Assembly (NCBI GenBank): GCA_934754735.1 | Contig: CAKVJE010000013.1 | Location: 1 to 30,227, forward strand | Reading direction: 5' to 3' | Length of the DNA stretch: 30,227 nt | From: an uncultured Candidatus Melainabacteria bacterium | GTDB taxonomy: Bacteria; Cyanobacteriota; Vampirovibrionia; Gastranaerophilales; Gastranaerophilaceae | Part shown: positions 14,510 to 21,688 of the stretch, in pieces | Position numbering within the stretch: the first letter of the stretch is position 1 | Layout of the letters: each line of letters starts with the position of its first letter | Made by a program: the position numbers and the translations under genes | The notes under the pieces: generated by a model | The model's database searches: none | What the model was told of the DNA's origin: nothing | Seen by the model: only the letters and a program-made list of their open reading frames with translations

Positions 14510-15019
14510 ATGAAAGAATTGACTGTAAGCCTCGAAAACTATTTGTTAACGATATATGAACTAATTAAAGATAATGATGAAATTAAAGTTCACGATGTTG
14601 CAGAAAAAATGCGCATAGGTGGTGCTTCAACTTCCGAGGCTATTAAAACGCTTGCAGCAAAAGAATTTATAGATTACAAACCATATCATCCGATTAAAAT
14701 TACGCAAAAAGGTATTGAAGCTGCAGAAAAGAAGATTTTGCGACATCAAATAATTGCAAAATTTTTGTTCGAAGTTCTGATGTTAGATGCAGATAATATT
14801 GAGAATTTTGCGTCAAAAATGGAATTTTCAATGCCAAATGACGTGTTAGAAAGATTTATTGAATACTTAACTTTTATGCAAAAGTGTAGCTGTAAAGAGC
14901 CAAAGTGGGTTAAGAGTTTTCACAAGTATTTGGAAAACGGAAAAATGCAAGAAAAATGCATACTTTGCGCTAAAAATAAAGAAAATTTTGACAATAGCGG
15001 TTGCTGTGGCTGTAAATAA
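14510..15019 (+). CDS. DtxR/MntR-like regulator with Cys-rich tail
   Basis: A 169-residue protein with the DtxR-family winged-helix domain (about 4-70: ENYLLTIYELIKDNDEIKVH, then GGASTSEAIKTLAAKEFIDY) and dimerisation domain (about 72-120). Lined up by eye with diphtheria DtxR, the numbering matches without gaps. H79 and E105 are kept, but the other ligand positions are changed: N10, A83, E98, S102 and F106 replace Met/Asp, Glu, His, Cys and His. There is no SH3-like third domain. Instead the last 45 residues carry seven cysteines (126, 128, 150, 153, 165, 166, 168). It may therefore sense something other than Fe/Mn through its normal sites, for example Zn, an iron-sulfur centre or redox state. 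Between surE and the SpoIID-like gene, probably cotranscribed. AGGAGC precedes the start. Confidence 0.85.
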   Translation: MKELTVSLENYLLTIYELIKDNDEIKVHDVAEKMRIGGASTSEAIKTLAAKEFIDYKPYHPIKITQKGIEAAEKKILRHQIIAKFLFEVLMLDADNIENFASKMEFSMPNDVLERFIEYLTFMQKCSCKEPKWVKSFHKYLENGKMQEKCILCAKNKENFDNSGCCGCK

Positions 15020-15048
15020 AAGATTTACGGATGTATAATATTAATATT

Positions 15049-15918
15049 ATGGGGATTAGAAGAACTTTAATACTGATTTTAACATTTATTTGTTTTATTA
15101 GTCCTTGTTTTGCAATAAAAATAGGGCTTCAAACTCATGTAAACAGAACATTTATTGGTGCTTCAACGAAAGCTGATATTATAAATTGCGATACAAATAA
15201 ATTGATTTTTGTAATGGAAAAGATGAAAGGTTATGAAATGAAACCTTATCGAGGAGTAATCGCAATAAAAGTTGATGGCGAATGGAAAAAAATGAATGCT
15301 AATAAAATTGTTATAAAACCGGAGCCAAACGGGTTTGTAAGTGTTAAAAGAAAATGGTACAGAGGGCATTTTAAAGTTATAAATGACGGTTTAGGATTAA
15401 CCGTTATAAATGATATTCCTATGGAAAAATATCTGCAAGGAGTTGTGCCTTCAGAAATGCCTTCAAGTTGGGAACATGAAGCACATAAAGCGCAAGCAAT
15501 TGCTGCTAGAAGTTACGCTATTGCGAATAAAGGCAAACGTGCAAAATACGGATATGATTTAAAAGATACTCCGGAAGATCAGGCTTATGGTGGAGCAAGC
15601 GCAGAAAAATCAAATACAAATGATGCTGTTACTGAGACTGCAAATATAGTTCTTGTTTGCCAAGGTAAAATAGTACCTGCTTATTATTCAGCTTCTGCCG
15701 GAGGAAGAACGAATACTGGCGGTCAAGTTTGGTCAAGAGATTTGCCGTTCTTAAAATCAGTACCGTCTTTTGATGAAGGCATAAAAAAGAACGGGCATGG
15801 AGTCGGTATGAGTCAATATGGTGCGAATAATCTTGCAAAGCGCGGATATAATGCATATCAAATTTTAAAATATTTTTATGCGAATACAAAATTTGCAAGA
15901 GTTAGGAATGAGTATTAA
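15049..15918 (+). CDS. Exported SpoIID/LytB-domain protein
   Basis: A 289-residue secreted protein. From ATG 15049 it begins MGIRRTLILILTFICFISPC, a clean signal peptide ending near FA-IK (residue 22). The SpoIID domain (about 105-285) shows IPMEKYLQGVVPSEMPSSW with the catalytic-type glutamate E126, then AHKAQAIAARSYA, DQAYGG, YYSASAGGRT and the C-terminal GHGVGMSQYGA. SpoIID-type enzymes are lytic transglycosylases acting on peptidoglycan stripped of stem peptides; homologues in non-sporulating diderms, including cyanobacteria, are thought to act in wall remodelling. An ATG six codons earlier (15031) overlaps a perfect TATAAT at 15034-15039, so the later start is preferred and the mRNA may have almost no leader. 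Confidence 0.9.
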   Translation: MGIRRTLILILTFICFISPCFAIKIGLQTHVNRTFIGASTKADIINCDTNKLIFVMEKMKGYEMKPYRGVIAIKVDGEWKKMNANKIVIKPEPNGFVSVKRKWYRGHFKVINDGLGLTVINDIPMEKYLQGVVPSEMPSSWEHEAHKAQAIAARSYAIANKGKRAKYGYDLKDTPEDQAYGGASAEKSNTNDAVTETANIVLVCQGKIVPAYYSASAGGRTNTGGQVWSRDLPFLKSVPSFDEGIKKNGHGVGMSQYGANNLAKRGYNAYQILKYFYANTKFARVRNEY

Positions 15919-15956
15919 TATTTATTGCGCGTGGTTAATTATAAATATTAACGAAT

Positions 15957-15990
15957 AAAAAAAGACTTTCCAAATTGGAAAGTCTTTTTT
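15957..15990. terminator. Bidirectional terminator between SpoIID-like gene and tRNA-Leu
   Basis: A palindrome centred at 15974, AAAGACTTTCCAA/TTGGAAAGTCTTT, flanked by A and T runs on both sides. It can end the plus-strand operon and the minus-strand tRNA. Confidence 0.92.
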
Positions 15991-15994
15991 AAAT

Positions 15995-16081
15995 TGCCCT
16001 TGGCCAGACTTGAACTGGCACCGAGGGTGAACCCCGATTGGATTTTAAGTCCAACGCGTCTACCGATTCCGCCACAAGGGC
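15995..16081 (-). tRNA. tRNA-Leu (anticodon UAA)
   Basis: On the minus strand the acceptor arm GCCCTTG/CAAGGGC, the D arm GGCGGAATCGGTAGAC, the anticodon loop ACTTAAAAT (anticodon TAA), a long variable arm and the T arm GTTCAAGTC form a standard class II leucine tRNA of 87 bases. CCA is not encoded. Its 5' end is partly copied and inverted in the adjacent sequence. Confidence 0.96.
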
Positions 16082-16222
16082 AAGCGGATTATTTAATTAT
16101 CATTTTTCTCTGCGGCGGAATCGGTAGACTGGTCTACCTCCCCTCTCACAAAACTTGACATTGAGTCAACTTTTGTTCGGCAGAGTGCCACAAGGGCAAG
16201 CGGATTATTTAGTTGTCATTTT
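16082..16222. repeat. Scrambled partial duplication of the tRNA-Leu 5' region
   Basis: The 36 bases 16071-16106 (tRNA 5' end plus flank) recur as a direct copy at 16187-16222 with two differences. Between them, 16114-16129 (GGCGGAATCGGTAGAC) is an exact inverted copy of tRNA bases 16058-16073. It runs on into GGTAGAC-TG-GTCTACC, a near-perfect palindrome, and then into CCTCTCACAAAA, a 12-mer also found at 30144-30155 beside the dispersed repeat there. No complete second cloverleaf can form. The rest of the gap up to prmC (16223-16296) is plain AT-rich DNA. Confidence 0.8.
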
Positions 16223-16296
16223 GTTTTTGCTGACATAAATATCAACAGAATTTATCTTAATATAAAATAATCCATAAGTCAAACATTTATTCAAAA

Positions 16297-17121
16297 TTAC
16301 TTCAATCTGCCGTAAATTATTCTATCAATACCCGCCAAATCTTTTTTTACAGCAATATCCGTAAAATCTTTTTTCATAAATTCTTTTACTGATTCAGATT
16401 CGCCAATGCCAAGTTCAAACAGCAGATAACCGTTTGGTTTTAAATATTCCGGCGCATGAGTAACAATTTCTCTATAAAATCTTAAACCATTTTCATCTGC
16501 AAATAAAGCAATTTGCGGTTCATAATTAACTTCATCTGAAAGTATTGTTCCAAGTGGAATATAAGGTGGATTTGAAATTATCATATCAAATTTTTCTTCA
16601 TCACGCACTTTTGAAAATAAATCAGATTTTCTAAAAACCGCTCGATTGTTAATTCCTAGTCTTGTTACATTGTCAAGTGCAATTCTTAGAGCATCAGAAG
16701 ATATATCAACTCCTAAAACAGTAGCCTTTGTTTTTTTTGCAATTGTACAAGCTATGCAACCGGAACCTGTGCCAATATCTAAAACTTTCTCAAAACAATT
16801 TTGTTTAATTAGTTCAATCGCTTTTGTTACTAGAATTTCTGTTTCGTCGCGTGGAATTAGAACGTCAGGCGTTACTTTAAAAAATTCACCCATAAAATAC
16901 GCTTCACCAATAATATATTGAATAGGTAATCTTGTATTTGCACGTTTTTCTACTTTTTTGTTAAGAATTTCTAATTGTTCGTCTGTTAATTCAACACCTT
17001 TGCACTTATCAAGTTCTGTATAATTGCAAAAATGTTCAAGTAACATTTTTATTTCTCTTATTGCCTCATTTGGCTCAATTCCCGCATCAATCAAGGTTTT
17101 TGTAATCGTCTGAATGTTCAT
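16297..17121 (-). CDS. prmC: Release factor glutamine methyltransferase PrmC (HemK)
   Basis: A 274-residue SAM-dependent methyltransferase that modifies the GGQ glutamine of peptide chain release factors. A helical N-terminal domain (1-75) is followed by the Rossmann methyltransferase domain. The diagnostic residues are LIPRDETE (88-95), the SAM-binding DIGTGSGCIA (115-124) and the catalytic NPPY (184-187). The length is normal. Its first 35 bases overlap the end of the 168-aa gene upstream, indicating translational coupling. In many bacteria prmC follows prfA, but here it follows an unknown gene, so the operon setting is unusual. Confidence 0.95.
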   Translation of the reverse strand: MNIQTITKTLIDAGIEPNEAIREIKMLLEHFCNYTELDKCKGVELTDEQLEILNKKVEKRANTRLPIQYIIGEAYFMGEFFKVTPDVLIPRDETEILVTKAIELIKQNCFEKVLDIGTGSGCIACTIAKKTKATVLGVDISSDALRIALDNVTRLGINNRAVFRKSDLFSKVRDEEKFDMIISNPPYIPLGTILSDEVNYEPQIALFADENGLRFYREIVTHAPEYLKPNGYLLFELGIGESESVKEFMKKDFTDIAVKKDLAGIDRIIYGRLK

Positions 17122-17593
17122 TTAAAATTCTCTCAATCTCATCTCTTATATCAAGCTTAGACAGCTCTTCCACATTCTTTTTTTCTATAGAATATTTTTT
17201 ACATAATCTATCATAATAGTAAAGTTGTTTTTTTGTAGGTTTTTCTTTTGACATCTTTACTTCCTGCAAAAATTTGCGTTTCTTGCGTTCAAATTCTTTG
17301 TTTGCTTCAATTATTGGACGCTGGCGTTCTTTATACTCATAATATTTAATGCACTCTTTGATATACTCTTCTGTGTCACGCAAAAAATCCCTATCATCAA
17401 TTACATTTTCCAAAAATGGAAATCGTGATGCGTGTTGAGCAAGATAATATTTTTCATCCTCAAGAAACTTATCCAATATATCTGAATAAGTTAAACCCAA
17501 ATTCTGTTTCACTAACGCCCTTAAATAATTACATACCCCGCTTTTTTGTGTTTTGTCAAAGTCGGGGTATATTCTGTTTTTAATCTGGTACAT
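17087..17593 (-). CDS. Unknown charged protein upstream of prmC, 168 aa
   Basis: I do not recognise the family. The protein is soluble, without signal peptide or membrane segment, and very rich in Lys, Glu, Asp and Tyr. Residues 60-115 are probably long helices. A segment KPTKKQLYYYDRLCKKY (about 118-134) resembles the 'TxKQLxYIxxLC' helix found in several small DNA-associated or nuclease-associated proteins, but the match is short. AGAGGAAATG precedes ATG 17591-17593. It overlaps prmC by 35 bp and lies 93 bp downstream of the 56-aa gene, so all three may be one transcript driven by the conserved module at 17892-17959. Confidence 0.8.
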   Translation of the reverse strand: MYQIKNRIYPDFDKTQKSGVCNYLRALVKQNLGLTYSDILDKFLEDEKYYLAQHASRFPFLENVIDDRDFLRDTEEYIKECIKYYEYKERQRPIIEANKEFERKKRKFLQEVKMSKEKPTKKQLYYYDRLCKKYSIEKKNVEELSKLDIRDEIERILNEHSDDYKNLD

Positions 17594-17685
17594 TTAAACC
17601 ATTTCCTCTGTTTTTCTTTTTTCCTTTTCCGCTTAGTCACTTTTGCTTAGGCTCTGTTGCGCAGTGTGTTTTACACCAACAACTT

Positions 17686-17856
17686 TTACCATTTTAGCAA
17701 GTCTTCAATTCCAAATTTCTTTCCTGCTTCTTCGTTTGTGAACTTCATCAACTTTTCTTTTAATGGGTTTGTCTGATAAGTTCGATGTCGTTCCTCATTA
17801 TGATTAACAAATTCTTTGTTAGTAATTACTGTAAATCTCTTTTGTTCAGTTGTCAT
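17686..17856 (-). CDS. Unknown small protein, 56 aa
   Basis: A short minus-strand gene, ATG 17854-17856 to TAA 17686-17688, starting MTTEQKRFTVITNKEFVNHN and ending in a Trp (EDLLKW). It is hydrophilic, with no membrane segment, and I know no homologue. It is considered real because AGAGAGG lies eight bases before the ATG and because the DNA upstream holds the best copy of the conserved module also found before the 438-aa and EF-hand genes. The gap to the next gene (17594-17685) holds no evident terminator. Confidence 0.6.
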   Translation of the reverse strand: MTTEQKRFTVITNKEFVNHNEERHRTYQTNPLKEKLMKFTNEEAGKKFGIEDLLKW

Positions 17857-17891
17857 TTCTTATGCCTCTCTTATGTTTAAATATCTCTTAT

Positions 17892-17959
17892 GTATATATA
17901 AAGTATTTAACTCATAAAAAATTGCCTTTTTTGACTCGTTTTATTAAGAATTGTAACAA
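17892..17959 (-). promoter_or_regulatory. Conserved upstream module, copy B
   Basis: On the minus strand: TTGTTACAA (17951-17959), GGCAATTTTTT (ending near 17916), AAATACTT (17901-17908) and TATATATAC (17892-17900). Spacing between the boxes is identical to copies A and C. It lies 36 bp before the 56-aa gene. Confidence 0.7.
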
Positions 17960-18020
17960 AGAGTTTAAAATTTTTCAAATTTTGTAATGTATCGTTACAT
18001 ATTAAAGAAAAGTATTATTA

Positions 18021-18081
18021 AAATTAATCTCTCCCAGTTTTCTATATTTTTAATAGCATAGATATTGAGAGAGATTAATTT
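18021..18081. repeat. 13-bp inverted repeat downstream of the DnaJ-like gene
   Basis: AAATTAATCTCTC (18021-18033) and GAGAGATTAATTT (18069-18081) are perfect inverted copies separated by 35 bp. They lie 20 bp past the dnaJ-like stop codon. Without a clear T tract on the minus strand, they could be a weak terminator, a small element or an operator pair. The 17594-18100 gap otherwise contains only the 56-aa gene and its upstream module. Confidence 0.5.
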
Positions 18082-18100
18082 GATGGTAAGTTTTTTTATA

Positions 18101-19132
18101 TTAATCCATTAGTTCTTTGATTTTTTTATACAAATCAATTATGTCTTTTGATTGGTTTTTAGGGATTACAATTTTTATTTTTGCAGTTAAGTCTCCGTAA
18201 CCATTAGCTTTGGGCAATCCCATTTGTTTTAATCTTAACGATTGACCACTTGAAACACCTGCAGGTATTTTAATATTTAGTTTTCCATGTAATGTTTCAA
18301 TGTCTTTATTACATCCTAAAACAGCATCTGGTGGAGTTATTTCAACTTCTTTAATCAAATTCTCTCCATCAAATTCATATTCTGCATCTTTAAAATGAAT
18401 TATTAGATATAAATCACCTTTTCTGCCATATTCGTCAGTTTTTCCTTCGCCTTTTAGACGAACTTTCTTACCTTCGGTTACTCCTTTTGGTAATTTTACT
18501 TTTACTGTTTTAGGAGTTGAAATAATACCTGTTCCGCCACAATGAGAGCAATATCCACCATGACAATATGGACATTTTTCCATGTCAGTAAAAGTTACAG
18601 ATATAGGTTTTCCGTCAAAAATTTCTCTAGCAGTAACATTTAAATTTTTTGTTATATCTAAATCTTCAGATTTAGGTTGCTGTGCGCTTCTTCTGGTATG
18701 TGTTTGCGCTCCACCTCTAGCTGCTTGTGAAAAATCAAAACCGCCGAAGTTTGCACCCTGAGCACCAGACATTCCACCCATCATGTCACCAAATAATGAG
18801 CCAAAGAAGTCGGAGAATCCACTTCCGCCAAAATCGAAACTTTGAGCGCCACCTTGGTTAAAATTAAAACTAAAGTTTTCAAATCCAGGAGGAGGTGTAT
18901 AATCAGCACCACCTTGCCAGTTTGAACCCAAGCTATCATATCTTTGACGTTTTGCTTTATCTGACAAAACTTCGTATGCTTCATTTATATCTTTAAATTT
19001 TTCTTCAGCTTCTTTTGTTTTATTTACGTCCGGATGATATTTACGTGCAAGCTTTCTGTATGCAGATTTGATTGTTGCCGCGTCAGCATCACGACTTACA
19101 CCCAATGTTTCATAGTAATCTTTGTATTTCAT
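18101..19132 (-). CDS. DnaJ-family co-chaperone with reduced zinc finger
   Basis: A 343-residue Hsp40. The N-terminal J domain (about 4-68) has the HPD triad at 33-35, which stimulates Hsp70 (DnaK) ATPase. A Gly/Phe-rich linker follows (about 75-145). The zinc-binding region is shortened to two Cys pairs, C187/C190 and C195/C198, forming one zinc site instead of the two found in standard DnaJ (four CXXCXGXG repeats). Two C-terminal beta-sandwich substrate-binding domains (about 205-335) complete the chain. Similar short-finger forms exist in cyanobacteria, so dnaJ type A/B naming is uncertain. No dnaK or grpE is adjacent, and no CIRCE element is seen upstream. Confidence 0.9.
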   Translation of the reverse strand: MKYKDYYETLGVSRDADAATIKSAYRKLARKYHPDVNKTKEAEEKFKDINEAYEVLSDKAKRQRYDSLGSNWQGGADYTPPPGFENFSFNFNQGGAQSFDFGGSGFSDFFGSLFGDMMGGMSGAQGANFGGFDFSQAARGGAQTHTRRSAQQPKSEDLDITKNLNVTAREIFDGKPISVTFTDMEKCPYCHGGYCSHCGGTGIISTPKTVKVKLPKGVTEGKKVRLKGEGKTDEYGRKGDLYLIIHFKDAEYEFDGENLIKEVEITPPDAVLGCNKDIETLHGKLNIKIPAGVSSGQSLRLKQMGLPKANGYGDLTAKIKIVIPKNQSKDIIDLYKKIKELMD

Positions 19133-19228
19133 ATTAAGTCCTTTTTACTCTATACTTAAATATTAATACAAAAAATGTCGAAATCGAAATTTTTTAATCT
19201 TTTTTTAACGAAAAATAGAATAAGCAAT

Positions 19229-19259
19229 AAAAATGGGCGACTTAAAATCGCCCATTTTT
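19229..19259 (-). terminator. Terminator after the TpsB-like gene
   Basis: A 12-bp stem AAAAATGGGCGA/TCGCCCATTTTT with a 7-base loop, 20 bp past the stop codon at 19280. Confidence 0.9.
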
Positions 19260-19279
19260 GAATTATTAAAGATATTTTT

Positions 19280-21058
19280 CTATAATTTTTCAGGATTTCT
19301 TAGTGGAATTAATCGGTCTAAATCAGAGTTTATACTAAAGTAGAATCTAGCAGTATTTTCGTTGTAAGAACGACCTAGAGGGAAACCTACACCGATTTGA
19401 GCAGTTAACCAATCAGTAAAGTTAATGTAAGTACCGAAACCAACTGAATGTAAGAATGTTTGAGGGTAATTATAAATGTTACCATTTTCACCAAGCCAAC
19501 CCCAATCGTAGAATACTGCAAGTTTTAATCTTTCATCAACTTTTGGCATCAATTTGTACAAATATGGAACAGGGAATCTGTATTCAACTGTACCTGTAAC
19601 ACCGTAGTCACCGATTAATTCAGCCGGTTGGTAACCTCTTAATGTGTAAGGACCACCCATTTGCATTTGTTCAGCTGCAAATAATTTGTTTGGTGAATAT
19701 TGACCGTTAACTCTTACAATACCCATACTTCTTGCAAATAATCTTTGTACACGGGTTGCGCCGGCATTAACTTTAAAGAATGTTGTATCTTGAATAGCAC
19801 CGTGTCCGTCACCGCCCATACCAAAGTCAACGCCTACGTTACCAATCCAACGACCATAATTATCATCCGTCATGCCGTATAAACCGGAACGCCATACATT
19901 CAAGTTGTAATCTGATAATCTAAGTGGATTACCTGAAATATTAGCAGATGTATTTGCGTTAACATAATCGTAACCTGTATAGAAAATCAAATCAGACTTA
20001 GCTGTTTGAATTAATGGTTGGGTTAATTTAAAGAAGTAACTTTGTGCGTTACCTTTAACGTTTAATGATTTATAAGGTCCGCCCAATCTTACGTGTGAAT
20101 CAGAAAAATCGAATGATAATCTTGTTCCGTAAGATGAAACAGGAAGTGAATAACCGGCCATCCAACCAGTCGCACCGGATGAAAGAATTGTACCGCCATA
20201 AACTTTATCACCCAAACCCGTTAAGTTATCCATACCAACTAGGAATGAAACTCTTTGAGCGCCTGTATATGAACGACCGTAGTCATCATAAGAGAAGTTC
20301 AAATTAACAGGGAATCTATCTCTAACATTCAAAGTGATTGCAGTATTTTCATCACCTTCTTGTTGTCTTTCAACTTCTGTTTGAACTTGAACATAATCTT
20401 CTCTATTGATTTCTTTCATTGCTCTTTGAAGGTTTTTAGCATTAAATACATCGCCTTCTCTCAAGCCAGCTTTGCCCATAATGATATGTCTTAAATACCA
20501 TTCGCGAGTCCATTTTTCACCATCAATATTAAGCTCACCGACTTTACTTTCAATAATCTTAATTGTTGCAACACCGTCCACAATTCTTTGAGGAGGAACT
20601 GTTGCATAAGAAGTCAAATAACCTTTAGCTCTATATAAGTTTGTTACTTTTTGACAAACTTCTAATAATTCATCAAAGTAAACATCTTCACCAAGAACTT
20701 CCAAACCTAATTTCTCAAGTTCGTCTGAGGAAATTTTTGTATTGCCTTCAAAATTAATTTTTTGTAACAAGAAGTGAGGGTTGTATAACATACCTTCTCT
20801 AGCTTGGTTTTCTTCTACAGAAGCATCGTAAATTTCTTCATCTTTAGTTACATCATCAAAAGATTGGATGTAACTCTTGTTGATTTCATAGTGATTTGTA
20901 TTTTGTAATTCGGTAGTGTTGTAAGCTCCAGGGTTATATCCGCCTAAAGAAGCTTGTGCACTAGCAGGTAATGTTGTTCCTGCCATGGGGTCAGCAATCG
21001 CTTTGTTTACAGCGAATAGGCATAAAACTGTGAGCAAATAGCTTATCTGTTTCTTCAT
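19280..21058 (-). CDS. Outer-membrane TpsB/FhaC-like POTRA transporter
   Basis: A 592-residue Omp85-superfamily protein. The signal peptide MKKQISYLLTVLCLFAVNKA ends near residue 22. A disordered stretch (25-95) is followed by two POTRA domains (about 97-171, with FEGNTKISSDEL and TIKIIES; and about 174-247, ending TLNVRD), which work in the periplasm. A 16-strand beta-barrel (about 250-592) follows, with the conserved LRGY of barrel motif 6 at 473-476. The two-POTRA layout and 'YATVPPQRIVDG..TIKIIE' block are those of two-partner-secretion transporters (ShlB/FhaC) rather than BamA. It shows that the cell has an outer membrane. No secreted TpsA partner is in the window. Single gene with its own promoter and terminator. 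Confidence 0.9.
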   Translation of the reverse strand: MKKQISYLLTVLCLFAVNKAIADPMAGTTLPASAQASLGGYNPGAYNTTELQNTNHYEINKSYIQSFDDVTKDEEIYDASVEENQAREGMLYNPHFLLQKINFEGNTKISSDELEKLGLEVLGEDVYFDELLEVCQKVTNLYRAKGYLTSYATVPPQRIVDGVATIKIIESKVGELNIDGEKWTREWYLRHIIMGKAGLREGDVFNAKNLQRAMKEINREDYVQVQTEVERQQEGDENTAITLNVRDRFPVNLNFSYDDYGRSYTGAQRVSFLVGMDNLTGLGDKVYGGTILSSGATGWMAGYSLPVSSYGTRLSFDFSDSHVRLGGPYKSLNVKGNAQSYFFKLTQPLIQTAKSDLIFYTGYDYVNANTSANISGNPLRLSDYNLNVWRSGLYGMTDDNYGRWIGNVGVDFGMGGDGHGAIQDTTFFKVNAGATRVQRLFARSMGIVRVNGQYSPNKLFAAEQMQMGGPYTLRGYQPAELIGDYGVTGTVEYRFPVPYLYKLMPKVDERLKLAVFYDWGWLGENGNIYNYPQTFLHSVGFGTYINFTDWLTAQIGVGFPLGRSYNENTARFYFSINSDLDRLIPLRNPEKL

Positions 21059-21079
21059 AATTTCAGGATTCCTAATTTC

Positions 21080-21108
21080 ATTCTATGTATATTTTATTGG
21101 GTTGTAAA
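21080..21108 (-). promoter_or_regulatory. Promoter of the TpsB-like gene
   Basis: TTTACA (21103-21108), a 17-bp spacer and TAGAAT (21080-21085) on the minus strand. A half-matching TTGTTACA element lies directly upstream (21110-21117 region). The rest of the 260-bp gap up to 21318 is AT-rich and holds TTGTAACAA at 21168-21176. Confidence 0.6.
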
Positions 21109-21318
21109 TTTGTTACACCCTAACATTATATTTTAAATAAAAACTCTAAACAAATTTTATTGCCAGTTTGTAACAAAATATTAACGCGTTATACTTAATT
21201 TTAACTCATGTATGAACTTTTGTAAAGATGTTTATATACAAATGTTATAAATCGTTTAATTAGTGGAACTATAAAGTATATCACTTAGGTAATAAAATTT
21301 TACAATGAAGGAGTAAAA

Positions 21319-21624
21319 ATGATTAACCCAGTTGGAGCAATAAGTTCAACTTCTGATCCGGAGTATTTGAGAATACTTAGAGAGCTCATGCAAATGGGAA
21401 TTACACCTAGTGGCAATAAAAACACAGACGCAGCTAAGTTAAAACAGCTTAAAACAGAATTAATTGAAAAAATTCAGACAAAACAAGAGGAAGAACAAAA
21501 GCAATCAATTCAGGTTCAACCACTTGAAGCAACAAAAGAAACACAAGAAAAGCAAAAGCTTGAAGAAGAACGAACCGGAGCGATGACATTAGCAGAACTT
21601 AATAAATTATATTTTAATTTGTAG
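21319..21624 (+). CDS. Unknown small coiled-coil-like protein, 101 aa
   Basis: I do not recognise it. The N-terminus (MINPVGAISSTSDPEYLRIL) is followed by a helical, extremely Lys/Glu/Gln-rich region (about 35-90: KLKQLKTELIEKIQTKQEEE and onward) that could form a coiled coil, and a short hydrophobic end (LAELNKLYFNL). No signal peptide or membrane segment. AAGGAG seven bases before the ATG strongly supports the start. It has its own terminator shared with the convergent DUF561 gene. Tentatively an adaptor or structural protein, but nothing shows this directly. Confidence 0.75.
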   Translation: MINPVGAISSTSDPEYLRILRELMQMGITPSGNKNTDAAKLKQLKTELIEKIQTKQEEEQKQSIQVQPLEATKETQEKQKLEEERTGAMTLAELNKLYFNL

Positions 21625-21627
21625 CAT

Positions 21628-21664
21628 AAAAAAGCAGAGTGACAAAATGTAACCCTGCTTTTTT
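21628..21664. terminator. Bidirectional terminator between convergent genes
   Basis: AAAAAAGCAG (21628-21637) pairs with CTGCTTTTTT (21655-21664) over a 17-base loop. It lies between the 101-aa gene and the DUF561 gene, both of which end here. Confidence 0.8.
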
Positions 21665-21688
21665 AATATTTTAAAAATACTTTTTGAA

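Noticed and set aside
16109..16210. A possible second tRNA next to tRNA-Leu.
   Set aside because: Only the 5' part of the tRNA sequence is repeated, partly in inverted orientation; no anticodon arm, T arm or complementary acceptor strand can be formed.
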